Notes: generated by a model not told the origin, from the letters alone. 64,000 bases of DNA from Paenibacillus sambharensis (GCF_003233845.1 NZ_QKRB01000044.1:496001-560000), one strand, 5' to 3'; positions 32,842 through 41,566 are shown, counted from the stretch's first letter. Made by a program: numbers and translations.

Positions 32842-34071
32842 ATGTTCCGATTGCCATTCGCATTCATCCTAACAGGCATGATCAGCTTCGTGCTGTTCCA
32901 CCTGCTGACGTTTGCTGATTTTGCCGGCTGGGCGGCAGCGGAGCCGCGCAGCCCGGATGGCTGGTTTCAAGCGCATCTGATTGTACTGGGCTGGGCTACA
33001 ATGATCGCGATGGGGGCGGTATACCAGCTGATTAACGTTATCCTGCAGACTAAGCTGTACAGTATCCGGCTTGGTTATGTGCACTATGTACTCTTCACCG
33101 CGGGAGCAACGGGCCTGCTTGCAGGCTTCAAGCTGCTGGACACCCAGTGGATCGCCGCCTTTGCAACGCTGGCATTCGCTGGGATCATGCTGTTCGTCTT
33201 CAATTTAGCGGCAACGCTGTGGAAGGCCGGGCAGTGGAATGCCATCACGGTCAGCACCGCTTGTGCCGCCGCTTATCTGGCGCTTACGGCACTCAGCGGG
33301 ATGCTGATGGGCCTGAATTTCCGGTTCAACTTTCTTGGCGGTATGCATGAGGCGCTGTTTGGCACCCATATCTGGCTGGGTACGGTTGGCTGGTTTGGCA
33401 TGCTGATCACGGGCTTTAGCTATAAGCTGCTGCCGATGTTCTATCTGGCGCATGATTACCCTCAGAAGCTGCAGGCCTGGATCGTGCTGACATGGAATGC
33501 AGCCGTGCTTGCAGGTGCTGCCGGCTTCCTCGGGGGCTGGTTGCCCGTCAAGGTATTGGCAGCCGGTCTGCTGGCCGCAGCGCTGGTGCTGTATAACGTG
33601 CATATCTCCCAGATTGCACAGAAGCGGTTCAAACGTGATCCCGGGGCGGGTATTGCCTGGGCGGTATGGGCTTCCCGCATGCTGATGCTGGCATGCGCGG
33701 CAGCTGCAGGGTTAATGGCGGCATTCCCGGAGCTGATGGGCCGGCCAACCCTCGTTGTATTTGCCCTGTGGCTGTATCTGTACGGCTGGGTAGGGATCAC
33801 GATCATGGGCTATCTGTCCAAGATCGTTCCATTCTTATGGTGGACGCATAAATATGGCCCGCTCGCCGGCAAGCAGCAGGTTCCTACTATGGGGCAGCTG
33901 CTGGCAGAGAAGCCCGTACACACAGGACTTGCGGCCGTCATTCTCTGCATGGCCGTTCTCCTGTTGGGAATCGGTACAGGTACAGAGAGCGTTACGATGA
34001 TCGGCGGCAGCGTCCTGTCCCTGGCTGCTGCAGGTTATATGGCGATGGTGGCGCAGGTGTTTACACGCTGA
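32842..34071 (+). CDS. Polytopic haem-copper-oxidase-like membrane protein
   Basis: 409 residues with about twelve helices. Histidines lie in FQAHLIVLGWATM (helix 2), GTHIWLGTVGWFGML (helix 6) and YLAHDYP, with a WWTHKYG loop. The layout resembles the subunit I/NnrS superfamily and the protein at 22248, but no HH copper pair is visible, so it is not a standard oxidase or NorB. GGAGG sets ATG 32842. Co-transcribed with nirK and placed two genes before it, it is a candidate for handling the NO made there. Confidence 0.75.
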   Translation: MFRLPFAFILTGMISFVLFHLLTFADFAGWAAAEPRSPDGWFQAHLIVLGWATMIAMGAVYQLINVILQTKLYSIRLGYVHYVLFTAGATGLLAGFKLLDTQWIAAFATLAFAGIMLFVFNLAATLWKAGQWNAITVSTACAAAYLALTALSGMLMGLNFRFNFLGGMHEALFGTHIWLGTVGWFGMLITGFSYKLLPMFYLAHDYPQKLQAWIVLTWNAAVLAGAAGFLGGWLPVKVLAAGLLAAALVLYNVHISQIAQKRFKRDPGAGIAWAVWASRMLMLACAAAAGLMAAFPELMGRPTLVVFALWLYLYGWVGITIMGYLSKIVPFLWWTHKYGPLAGKQQVPTMGQLLAEKPVHTGLAAVILCMAVLLLGIGTGTESVTMIGGSVLSLAAAGYMAMVAQVFTR

Positions 34072-34122
34072 GGAAACGCAAAGAATAAAGCACTTACTTA
34101 ATACATTTAGGAGGATGCTCAC

Positions 34123-34443
34123 ATGTATACGGAAGAGCAGCAGCAGCTGACCGGGCAGGTCATGTCCTGTCTGGAGCATGTCTACGACCCCGAGCTGGGC
34201 GTCAATATTGTCGACCTCGGCCTGGTATACGGCGTACAGGTCCAGGATGAGGGCAGAGTTAAGGTACAGATGACATTGACGACTCCGGGATGTCCCATGC
34301 ACGATATGATGACCCGCAGTGTGGAGCGGGCGGCAGAGGAGCTGCCCGGCGTAAGCAGCGTAATGGTTGAGGTTGTGTGGGAGCCGGCCTGGTCGCCGCA
34401 AATGATGTCTGATAAAGCGAAAGCGCAGCTTGGTATGGCATAG
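34123..34443 (+). CDS. MIP18/DUF59 family Fe-S assembly factor
   Basis: 106 residues of the SufT/PaaD type with the conserved YDPELGVNIVDLGLVYGV and TTPGCPMHDMM (reactive Cys). Such proteins help insert Fe-S clusters or other metals. AGGAGG lies before the ATG. It sits between the oxidase-like gene and nirK and may serve maturation of a partner in this region. Confidence 0.92.
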   Translation: MYTEEQQQLTGQVMSCLEHVYDPELGVNIVDLGLVYGVQVQDEGRVKVQMTLTTPGCPMHDMMTRSVERAAEELPGVSSVMVEVVWEPAWSPQMMSDKAKAQLGMA

Positions 34444-34517
34444 ATTAGCACGCTAAGGCATGGTATCTGTGATAGGGAAGGCAGACGGCTGCAGGAGAGC
34501 AGAAGGGAGAATGGGGC

Positions 34518-35480
34518 ATGGGTCAATTTACGTTCAGGCGCCTGGCATCTGTGTTGATGGTAATAGCCTGCGCAGCTGCCTTGTATGCGGGAAGCAGGCC
34601 GGAGGAAGTGGTTGCCGACCCGAAGCCAGGCGGTCAGGAGGAGCAGGAGGCGCTGAGCCAGCCGCCGGTTGAGCCGGAAATCCGCCGCGAGGGCAATCAG
34701 GTCTATATAACGATGACAGCGCAGGTTACGAACGTGGAAATATCCGAGGGGGTTATCTATAACGCCTGGACCTTTAACGGCACTGTGCCCGGCCCGGTAC
34801 TGCGGGTGAAGGAAGGGGATATGATACACTTTACCCTGCGCAATCTGGACCCGGTTATGCCGCATTCAATGGATTTCCATGCTGTGCATGCGTCACCGTC
34901 CAGCAAATTCATAGATGTCCATCCGGGGGAGGACGGCACATTCGTCTATCCGGCGAACAGTCCGGGAGTCTTCATGTACCACTGCGGAACGCAGCCTGTT
35001 CTGCTGCACATTGCCAACGGCATGTACGGGACCATCATTGTAGAGCCGGCGGACGGCTATCCGACCGACGCCGAGGTGGATCGTGAATATACAATTGTAC
35101 AGAGTGAATTCTACGAAGAAAATGACTACCAGAAGTTCCTTGATGATGAGCCGGCATACGTGGTGTTTAACGGCGATGATTTTACGCTTAAGGAGCAGCC
35201 GTTTACCGCACGGGTCGGAGATAAGGTAAGATTCTATGTGAATAATATGGGGCCGAACGAGGTCAGCTCGTTCCATATAGTCGGCACGATTATGGAGGAT
35301 GTCTATCTGGATGGAAATCCGAGGAATCGCCTGTACGGTATGCAGACGGTGATGCTGCCGGCGAGCGGCGGGGCTGTAGTAGAGGTTACCGTAACCGAGC
35401 CGGGCGATTATCCGATTGTTACGCATCAGTTCAATCACGCCGCTAAGGGAGCCATGGCTGTGCTGCGTGTAACAGAGTAA
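34518..35480 (+). CDS. nirK: Copper-containing nitrite reductase, probable lipoprotein
   Basis: Reduces nitrite to NO outside the cytoplasmic membrane. 320 residues in two cupredoxin domains. Type 1 copper ligands are H116, C156, H164 and M169; type 2 ligands are H121, H155 and H303; and the catalytic pair is D119 and H253 (from HSMDFH, YHCGTQPVLLHIANGM, SSFHIVG and THQF). The N-terminus has a hydrophobic helix with a VIAC lipobox-like site (C18), then an acidic Gln/Glu/Pro linker, suggesting membrane tethering. GAAGGGAG precedes the ATG. It belongs to the operon starting at 31931 under a perfect Crp/Fnr box. Confidence 0.93.
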   Translation: MGQFTFRRLASVLMVIACAAALYAGSRPEEVVADPKPGGQEEQEALSQPPVEPEIRREGNQVYITMTAQVTNVEISEGVIYNAWTFNGTVPGPVLRVKEGDMIHFTLRNLDPVMPHSMDFHAVHASPSSKFIDVHPGEDGTFVYPANSPGVFMYHCGTQPVLLHIANGMYGTIIVEPADGYPTDAEVDREYTIVQSEFYEENDYQKFLDDEPAYVVFNGDDFTLKEQPFTARVGDKVRFYVNNMGPNEVSSFHIVGTIMEDVYLDGNPRNRLYGMQTVMLPASGGAVVEVTVTEPGDYPIVTHQFNHAAKGAMAVLRVTE

Positions 35481-35501
35481 GGCGCAGGGGAGGAAGACGG
35501 A

Positions 35502-35945
35502 ATGAGGGAACATCCTGGAGGAGCTGGCGGGACCTTGGGAGAAGGGGAATCGGCTTGGAACCAACCACAGGACCATCCAAGCCCCTGCCGGGTGGACATC
35601 CTTCAGCTTCCTATGGGCCGGGACATTGTGTTCATGGTAAGCGGCGGGGAAGCGCATATCGGGGCATCAGCAACGGCAAGCTTATCTGCTGAAGGTGTTA
35701 TGGTGGAGGTTTCTGTTGTGCCCGGTCACAGGGAAGGGGAGCTTGCAGGAGAACTGGCGGAACTGGCGGCCCGCAGGCTGGGCTGCACGGTAACGGTTAT
35801 AGCTGGTATCCATGTTGACCGCCCAAGCCGGGAAGATATCGAGGCGATTGTCCAGGAAGCCAGAGCACGGATGCGAGAACAGCTCGATGAGATGGCCGGC
35901 CTGGGTGCTAAAACTTTGAAAATGGCACCGACAGCAAGAAAATAA
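35502..35945 (+). CDS. Protein with HIGA/PGHREG motifs, possibly LpdD-like
   Basis: 147 residues with an N-terminal low-complexity Gly/Gln stretch (1-30), then a domain containing SGGEAHIGASA, VVPGHREGELAGEL and AGIHVDRPSREDIE. The motif order recalls the small chaperone-like LpdD proteins linked to prenyl-FMN decarboxylases, but no decarboxylase is nearby, so the assignment is weak. It starts 21 bp after nirK with GGGGAGGA upstream and is the last gene before the terminator at 35984. Confidence 0.6.
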   Translation: MREHPGGAGGTLGEGESAWNQPQDHPSPCRVDILQLPMGRDIVFMVSGGEAHIGASATASLSAEGVMVEVSVVPGHREGELAGELAELAARRLGCTVTVIAGIHVDRPSREDIEAIVQEARARMREQLDEMAGLGAKTLKMAPTARK

Positions 35946-35983
35946 AAGCTGCACGAAGCAGGTGCATTATTGCCGCTGAGATT

Positions 35984-36018
35984 CCGCCTTTTTTCAACGG
36001 GAAAGGGCGGTTTTAGCT
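35984..36018 (+). terminator. Terminator of the nirK operon
   Basis: CCGCCTTT (from 35984) pairs with AAAGGGCGG (to 36010, one bulged G), followed by TTTTAGCTGTTTT. Confidence 0.75.
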
Positions 36019-36102
36019 GTTTTCATCCGCTTTACAGGAATGACGCAGAGGCGTAATATACGAAAGGTAGACCCGATTGGAAGATGAATACAGTAACACG
36101 TT

Positions 36103-36410
36103 CAAATCGCTTAATTTTTCGCCAAGGCGGAAAAGCGGGGGAACCAACACACGAGATCCGGGCAGGATTGCATCTGCCGTGCTCTGGGTCCGTGAGGGGT
36201 GAATCCGGTGTGCAGGAGCATGTTCTGCACACTGGTAGGGCGACTCTCAACGCCCGAATCCGTCAGCTAACCTCGTCAGCGTTCAAGAGGCGGCCGAACT
36301 GCCGCTGCCAAGCTTGCTGCCCGGTATACCGCAAAGCAGCTTATGAGAGGAAGGTGAATGCTTGTGTATCGTTTTGCGACGACCGCAGGGAGATCCTCTG
36401 CGGCTTTTTT
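36103..36410 (+). promoter_or_regulatory. ydaO-type c-di-AMP riboswitch with terminator
   Basis: The aptamer at about 36103-36290 has the family hallmarks in order: CGCTTAAT, CGCCAAGGCGGAA, CGGGGGAACCAA, GGGGTGAATCC, AGGGCGACTCTCAACGCCC and GAATCCGTCAGCTAACCTCG. The expression platform ends in an intrinsic terminator, CCGCAG (36383-36388) with CTGCGG (36398-36403) and six T. High c-di-AMP should terminate transcription before the potassium transporter gene, a known physiological link between c-di-AMP and K+ uptake. Confidence 0.95.
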
Positions 36411-36559
36411 GCCGTTAAGCGAACCGCTAATGCAGAGGGCGTGACAGGTGGAGGCAGCTGCTTTCAAGCAGCTGAGAATAGGGTAGAGAGATGAAGTACA
36501 GAGCAGAATAGAGAGATTACGGTTATTAACCGAAACAGATTACGGAATAGGAGTCATGT

Positions 36560-37927
36560 ATGTCAAGCGATACCATTATAGAGAAGCAGAAGAAGCAACG
36601 GAAGCTGCTGCTGACTGCCCCCCAGATCATACTGTTCGGCTTTGCCTTTTTTATTGTACTCGGAGCTGTTTTGCTGGATCTGCCGATAGCATCGGCCAGC
36701 GGGGAGAGCGTCGGGTTTCTGGATGCCTTGTTCACCTCTACCTCGGCTGTGTGCGTAACCGGTCTTGTTGTATTTGACACTGCGGGCACCTTTAGTCTGT
36801 TCGGAGAGCTTGTCATCATGATATTGATTCAGATTGGCGGGCTTGGCTTCATGACATTCGGTGTCCTGTTTGCGGTACTGATCGGGAAGCGTATCGGCCT
36901 GAAGGAGCGGCTGCTGCTTCAGCAGTCCACTGGAGCCATATCCTTTCAGGGCGTTGTCAGACTTTCCCTCGGCATCTTCCTTACCGCCTTAATAATTGAA
37001 GTGATAGGCGCTGCCCTGCTTGCGGTCCGCTGGAGCCAGGATATGGACTGGATGCGAGCGATTTATTTTGGCGTATTTCACTCCATTTCCTCCTTTAATA
37101 ATGCGGGCTTCGGCTTGTGGAGCGACAGTCTGATGCGTTATGTGGGCGACCCGCTCGTAAACATTGTCATCGTAGGACTATTTGTAGTTGGCGGTATCGG
37201 CTTTACCGTTATTCTGGATATCTATAATAAGCGAAAATGGCGGAACCTGACGCTCCATACCCGGATAGTACTCATCATGTCGCTGATCCTGTCCGCTGCC
37301 GGCTTCCTGTTCATCTATTGTGTCGAGCTGTTCAACCCGGCAACCTTCGGTGCGCTTTCCAGATCGGAGCAGCTGTGGGCGGGCTTCTTCCAGGGTCTAG
37401 TACCGAGAACGGCGGGCTTTAACACCCTGGATATCGCTGCAATGATGACCGCTTCACAGTTCTTTATGATCCTGCTCATGTTCATCGGCGCGTCCTCCGG
37501 TTCAACAGGCGGCGGAATCAAGACGAACACATTTGCGGTCCTGATGCTGACTGTATGGATGATTATAAGGGGTAAAGAGGATCTTCATCTGCTGAAGAGG
37601 AGAATAGCTCACGAAATCATTCTCCGGGCGCTCGCGGTCATCATCATTTCGATGGCGGTTGTGCTGACGTCGACCCTGCTGCTGTCGATTACGGAGCATA
37701 CCCTGCAGAAGGACTTCCTGGAGCTGCTCTTCGAAGCGACTTCGGCATTCGCGACGGTCGGCATGTCCATGGGCCTGACCCCTGAGCTGTCGCCTGCCGG
37801 CAAGGTCATTATTATCGCAACCATGTTTATCGGACGTCTGGGCCCGTTAACACTTGCCTTTGCCCTGACACGCAATACGAAGGCGGTTAAGTACCGCTAC
37901 CCGGAAGAGAAGGTGCTGATTGGCTAA
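36560..37927 (+). CDS. ktrB: KtrB/TrkH-family potassium uptake channel subunit
   Basis: 455 residues with eight membrane helices and four pore loops carrying selectivity-filter glycines: STSAVCVTGLVVF, SSFNNAGFG, PRTAGFNT and TSAFATVGMSMG. It contains the GASSGSTGGGIKTNTF intramembrane-loop signature. The partner regulatory subunit KtrA/KtrC is not in the window. The upstream c-di-AMP riboswitch ties expression to K+ homeostasis. ATAGGAG sits 6 bases before ATG 36560. The c-di-AMP riboswitch and KtrB pair is known in Bacilli. Confidence 0.95.
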   Translation: MSSDTIIEKQKKQRKLLLTAPQIILFGFAFFIVLGAVLLDLPIASASGESVGFLDALFTSTSAVCVTGLVVFDTAGTFSLFGELVIMILIQIGGLGFMTFGVLFAVLIGKRIGLKERLLLQQSTGAISFQGVVRLSLGIFLTALIIEVIGAALLAVRWSQDMDWMRAIYFGVFHSISSFNNAGFGLWSDSLMRYVGDPLVNIVIVGLFVVGGIGFTVILDIYNKRKWRNLTLHTRIVLIMSLILSAAGFLFIYCVELFNPATFGALSRSEQLWAGFFQGLVPRTAGFNTLDIAAMMTASQFFMILLMFIGASSGSTGGGIKTNTFAVLMLTVWMIIRGKEDLHLLKRRIAHEIILRALAVIIISMAVVLTSTLLLSITEHTLQKDFLELLFEATSAFATVGMSMGLTPELSPAGKVIIIATMFIGRLGPLTLAFALTRNTKAVKYRYPEEKVLIG

Positions 37928-38085
37928 TCGTCTGCTGATACATTAGAATCTGCAGCCTGCTCCTATTCTCCTCACCCGTCCCTATTAACACGCCTGTGCC
38001 TCCGTTGCAGTCCCAAAGAAGGATAGGCTAATCGGCTGGAGAATATAATACCATACGCGGATTATGACAACAGGAGGGATTGAAG

Positions 38086-38205
38086 GTGGGCGTGCCAGGA
38101 GGCGTGTGGGTAGGAGCTGTCATTATTTTGGTAATTCTCACATGGATGACCCTGTGGGTTACGAAGAAGGCCTATTCCAAGAGATGGGATGAGCCGGAAG
38201 AATAG
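38086..38205 (+). CDS. 39-residue single-helix membrane protein
   Basis: A short gene: GTG start with AGGAGG seven to eight bases upstream. It encodes 39 residues, one membrane helix (VWVGAVIILVILTWMTLWV) and a charged tail (TKKAYSKRWDEPEE). The helix-plus-AYSKRWDEP form resembles small Bacillus proteins such as YtzI, but the match is too short to be sure. It lies 158 bp after ktrB with no terminator between them and directly before a strong terminator, so it may be the second gene of the riboswitch-controlled transcript. Confidence 0.72.
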   Translation: MGVPGGVWVGAVIILVILTWMTLWVTKKAYSKRWDEPEE

Positions 38206-38235
38206 GAATATGCCGTGCAAGCGTGCGCGGATAAT

Positions 38236-38278
38236 AGAAGAAGCACGAGAGGCAAGAGCTGCCTTTCGTGCTTCTTCT
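38236..38278. terminator. Strong bidirectional terminator
   Basis: AGAAGAAGCACGA (38236-38248) pairs perfectly with TCGTGCTTCTTCT (38266-38278), plus an inner AGGCA/TGCCT. It lies between the small membrane protein and the convergent LysM gene. Confidence 0.88.
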
Positions 38279-38313
38279 CGTTTGAGGGGGCAATCCGGTA
38301 TATGCCAGCCAAT

Positions 38314-39948
38314 TTAGCTTATGCTGCGCCCCGCGGCAATCGCGACCTGCTTCTGCATGGACTCCTGAATCCTGCCGTCGCTGTGGCGCTGGCTGTTAAG
38401 AAAGTGGATGCAGAAGTGGCCGTTATAGTTGTTATTAGCGATCGTATCATCTCCATGGGGAAATGAGTGCATAGCCGCGGCGAGACGCCTCCCATCGACC
38501 TCGACCAGGATGGCCCGCGGGGTCCACGAGTAGCTTCCTCCCCATATCTCTTTCATGATCTGTGCATCCCGGGCGGTCAGCGGCTCGCTGTCTGCATGGT
38601 TGCCGCCCATTGTATGCTTCACGCGAAAGGTCCGGCCAGTCTGAAAATCGGTTATGGTGGCCGTCTTCCCGGTTGAGAATACATACCTGGCTTCCGTCCA
38701 CCAGTCCAGAACCTCACCGTGCCTTGAGGAGACGGCCTGCTTGATTGGAACGTGGTAGACAGCTACACGAACCGACTGCCCGATGCGCAGCACGGTATTG
38801 TCTGTCATGCCATTGAGCTTAAGCAGATCCAGATAAGGCATACCATACTGCTGGCTGATGCTCCAGAGGTTATCACCGGAGCGAACCGTGTGGCTGCGGT
38901 AGGTCGCGGTTGCGCCAGCTGATGCCGGGGGTGTCTGCGGAGCTGCAAGGGCTTGTTCCGGCGCAGCGGTCATGGTCTTGGGCGCAGCAGGTATGACTAA
39001 CCGCCCGCCGGGAGAAATTTTATCGCTGGCTAACCGGTTTGCCGCGGCTAGTGCATGAACGGATACACCGTAATTTCGTGCAATAATCCACAGGGATTCC
39101 CCGCTGGATACGGTGTGGAAGGCACGCGGAATAACGAGCTGCTGGCCTTGCTGAATCAGGTCGCCCGGCAGATTATTAGCCTTACGCAGGGCATCAATGC
39201 TTGTATTGTACAGCTGAGATATTCTCCACAGCGACTCGCCTGCGCCCACGATGTGAAACGGCGAAGATACAGATAACAGGGCCGATTTGGTCTGCAGGAT
39301 TGCTCGCTTGGCATCCCCATCCCAGCTGACATCCAGGCCAAGTGCTTCGCCTACGAACCGAAGCGGGACCATAGCGGTTCCTTGATACAAAAAGGCCGAT
39401 GGCGTGGCAATGGTCCGGCCATTCACGACAGCCGAAGGAGAGCCGATCTGAATGGTTATCGTGTCGGTATTTTGCCTGATGACGACTGTACGGGTTGCCG
39501 GGTCCCAGCTAACAGCAGCCTGCAGGGACTCCGAGATGATCCGGATGGGTACATATACCGTATCATTCAGCAGAACAGCCGGTGCTGCCAGCTGTCTGCC
39601 ATCCAGAAATACGGTGGCAGCTGCGGCGGAAGCGGTATTAGATTGTAGAGCACCAGGCGGCAGGCTGCCGGCGGCCGTATGCTCCCCGCTGCCAAATAGG
39701 GAGACAGCCAGAATCGCTATGCCGCCGGCAATAAGCCGTATACGTGAGACGCTGTAGTTGGGATAGTGCCTGATCAGCAGCTGCCTGGCTTCCTCTACAA
39801 CAGAATCAGTTGTGTCAGGATAAGAATGGCATCTATCCCCAGGTTCTTCCGCAAGCTCCATTTCATAGGCAGCCATAATGGTATCGAGGCAGTAAGAACC
39901 GTCTTCAAGCTGCAGAAGCCTCATTTGCCCCTCATTTACGATGTTCAT
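38314..39948 (-). CDS. Membrane-anchored LysM protein with copper amine oxidase-N-like domain
   Basis: 544 residues. The N-terminal cytoplasmic 70 residues are followed by one membrane helix (about 72-88), a Cu_amine_oxidN1-like domain (about 108-220, VYVPIRIISESL and MVPLRFVGEALG), three LysM peptidoglycan-binding repeats (HIVGAGESLWRISQLYN, HTVSSGESLWIIARNYG, HTVRSGDNLWSISQQYG) and a C-terminal domain of about 130 residues with KHTMGGNHAD, HSFPHGDD and GHFCIHFLNS. The last resembles no domain I can name; its His/Asp/Cys pattern could be catalytic or metal-binding. The cytoplasmic N-terminus recalls anti-sigma-like topology, but no sigma gene adjoins it. Confidence 0.85.
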   Translation of the reverse strand: MNIVNEGQMRLLQLEDGSYCLDTIMAAYEMELAEEPGDRCHSYPDTTDSVVEEARQLLIRHYPNYSVSRIRLIAGGIAILAVSLFGSGEHTAAGSLPPGALQSNTASAAAATVFLDGRQLAAPAVLLNDTVYVPIRIISESLQAAVSWDPATRTVVIRQNTDTITIQIGSPSAVVNGRTIATPSAFLYQGTAMVPLRFVGEALGLDVSWDGDAKRAILQTKSALLSVSSPFHIVGAGESLWRISQLYNTSIDALRKANNLPGDLIQQGQQLVIPRAFHTVSSGESLWIIARNYGVSVHALAAANRLASDKISPGGRLVIPAAPKTMTAAPEQALAAPQTPPASAGATATYRSHTVRSGDNLWSISQQYGMPYLDLLKLNGMTDNTVLRIGQSVRVAVYHVPIKQAVSSRHGEVLDWWTEARYVFSTGKTATITDFQTGRTFRVKHTMGGNHADSEPLTARDAQIMKEIWGGSYSWTPRAILVEVDGRRLAAAMHSFPHGDDTIANNNYNGHFCIHFLNSQRHSDGRIQESMQKQVAIAAGRSIS

Positions 39949-40112
39949 CAGTGCCTCCCGGGTGACCGAAGTGGTCTGATTCTATATACTTTACAGCATT
40001 GCCGGAATGCGGAAGAATCATCCGGCGGGCATGAACAATACGGTTACGAGCGTACAGGCAGGTTTTATAGAGCATGGATTGTGACATAATTGATTGTATT
40101 AGCGCTGCCTGG

Positions 40113-40171
40113 TTGCACAAGATGAAGGGAACATAGTATGATAGTAACCACAATATACCCTACGGGGGTAG
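40113..40171 (+). promoter_or_regulatory. Promoter with CsoR-like copper operator
   Basis: TTGCAC (40113-40118) and TATGAT (40137-40142), 18 bp apart, are followed by ATACCCTACGGGGGTAG (40155-40171). This G-tract dyad closely matches CsoR operators of Bacillus copper genes. A repressor bound there would block transcription just after the start, and copper would relieve it. A second possible -35 (TTGACA, 40180-40185) lies downstream without a good -10. Confidence 0.75.
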
Positions 40172-40229
40172 TGTTGAAATTGACAGGTGAATGATATAAG
40201 CATAGTTATATAAAAAGGAGCGGATACAC

Positions 40230-41546
40230 ATGAAGCAAAGGATCAAGCTGGCAGCCTCAGCAGCGGTTATAGCTGTATTCCTTGCAGGCTGCACCGGGAA
40301 CGGAAATGCCGGCACAGGAGAGATTAATCAAGGCGCCGGAAATTCGGGGAATGCCGGACAGGCAGCGGCCAATTCAGGGGAGGCTGCTCCGTGGATTGCT
40401 TCGAAGAATACGACCCGCGTAAACACGGATGATCCTGCAGAGGCGGCGGTGCTTGTCTCCAGGATGCTGTGGATGGCGACAGACGACAGCAACCGGCCGG
40501 GCGGCATCATTGTTGTGAATCCGGCGGACTGGCAGACAGCGCTCGCAAGCGTGAATCTGGTCCATCATCCCTTTAACGGACCTGTCCTGTTCACGGACGG
40601 CGAGGGGAGTCTGCCGGACGTGACACAGAAGGAGATGGAGCGGCTGAAGCCTGCCGGAATCGCAGAGGGCGTACAGGTGCTGCTGGTAGGCCAGCTCAGC
40701 GAAGAGGTGAGCAGCCAGATAGAAGCGCTCGGTTACCGTGCCGACAGAATTGAAGGAGGCAGCCCTGCTGAAACAGGGAGACAGATCGATGCGTACTATG
40801 CCAAGCTTACGGGCAGTGTCCCGCAATCGGTTGTAGTAGGCTCGATGGAGCAGGCGACGTATACCCTTCCTGCAGCGAATTGGATTGCCCATATGCCGGA
40901 GCCGCTGCTGTACGTTACCAAGGATTCGGTTCCGCAAGAGACGGCTCAGGCGCTCCAGACAAGGGGCGGACAAGCCAATATCTATTTGCTTGGACCGGAA
41001 GCGGTAGTTTCCAGTGAGGTAGAGCAGAAGCTTCAGGAATACGGCCGGGTTGTCCGGATTGCGGGGGAGGATCCGCACCGCAACGCGATAGCTTTTGCCC
41101 GGTACGCCGACCCTGCAACCGGATTTGGGTGGGGAATCACCCAGCCTGGCGCTAATTTCTCTTTCCTGAGCGCTGGTTCAGACCCGGCTTTGGCGATTGC
41201 CGCCGCACCATTCTCTCATCTGGGCAAACATTCGCCGCTGCTGCTTGTTGATAAGAGCGCTGTGCCGGATGCCGTATCGGAATATTTGGCGGAGCTTCAG
41301 CCCAAGTTTGATAAGACGCCGACGGAAGGCCCTTATAACCACGGGTGGCTGACTGGTAGTGAAGCTCAGCTTACTGCGGGCGTACAGGGGCAGCTGGATA
41401 CACGGCTTGAGATCGTCTCGAGCACGGGAGCCGGACACGAGAGCCACGGGGGCAGCGGGCATAACGGTACGGATGCAGATAAATCCCCTGATACAGCTGC
41501 TGAGGAAGAAGCACAGCCGGACAACAGTCACAGCGGTCACCATTAG
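40230..41546 (+). CDS. His-rich lipoprotein with cell-wall-binding-repeat-2-like fold
   Basis: 438 residues. A lipoprotein signal ending LAGC gives an acylated Cys at about residue 21, followed by a Gly/Asn-rich linker. The body (about 55-390) has repeated alpha/beta units (PVLFTDGEGSLP, VQVLLVGQLSEEVSSQIEAL, NIYLLGPEAVVSSEVEQKL) like the CWB2 family. The C-terminus is metal-binding in style (HESHGGSGHNGTD and NSHSGHH). With the CsoR-like operator upstream, a copper-buffering or copper-passing envelope protein is likely; a specific function is not established. The gene is monocistronic, with AAAAAGGAG before the ATG and a terminator behind. Confidence 0.82.
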   Translation: MKQRIKLAASAAVIAVFLAGCTGNGNAGTGEINQGAGNSGNAGQAAANSGEAAPWIASKNTTRVNTDDPAEAAVLVSRMLWMATDDSNRPGGIIVVNPADWQTALASVNLVHHPFNGPVLFTDGEGSLPDVTQKEMERLKPAGIAEGVQVLLVGQLSEEVSSQIEALGYRADRIEGGSPAETGRQIDAYYAKLTGSVPQSVVVGSMEQATYTLPAANWIAHMPEPLLYVTKDSVPQETAQALQTRGGQANIYLLGPEAVVSSEVEQKLQEYGRVVRIAGEDPHRNAIAFARYADPATGFGWGITQPGANFSFLSAGSDPALAIAAAPFSHLGKHSPLLLVDKSAVPDAVSEYLAELQPKFDKTPTEGPYNHGWLTGSEAQLTAGVQGQLDTRLEIVSSTGAGHESHGGSGHNGTDADKSPDTAAEEEAQPDNSHSGHH

Positions 41547-41566
41547 TTACGGAATAAAAACAAAAG

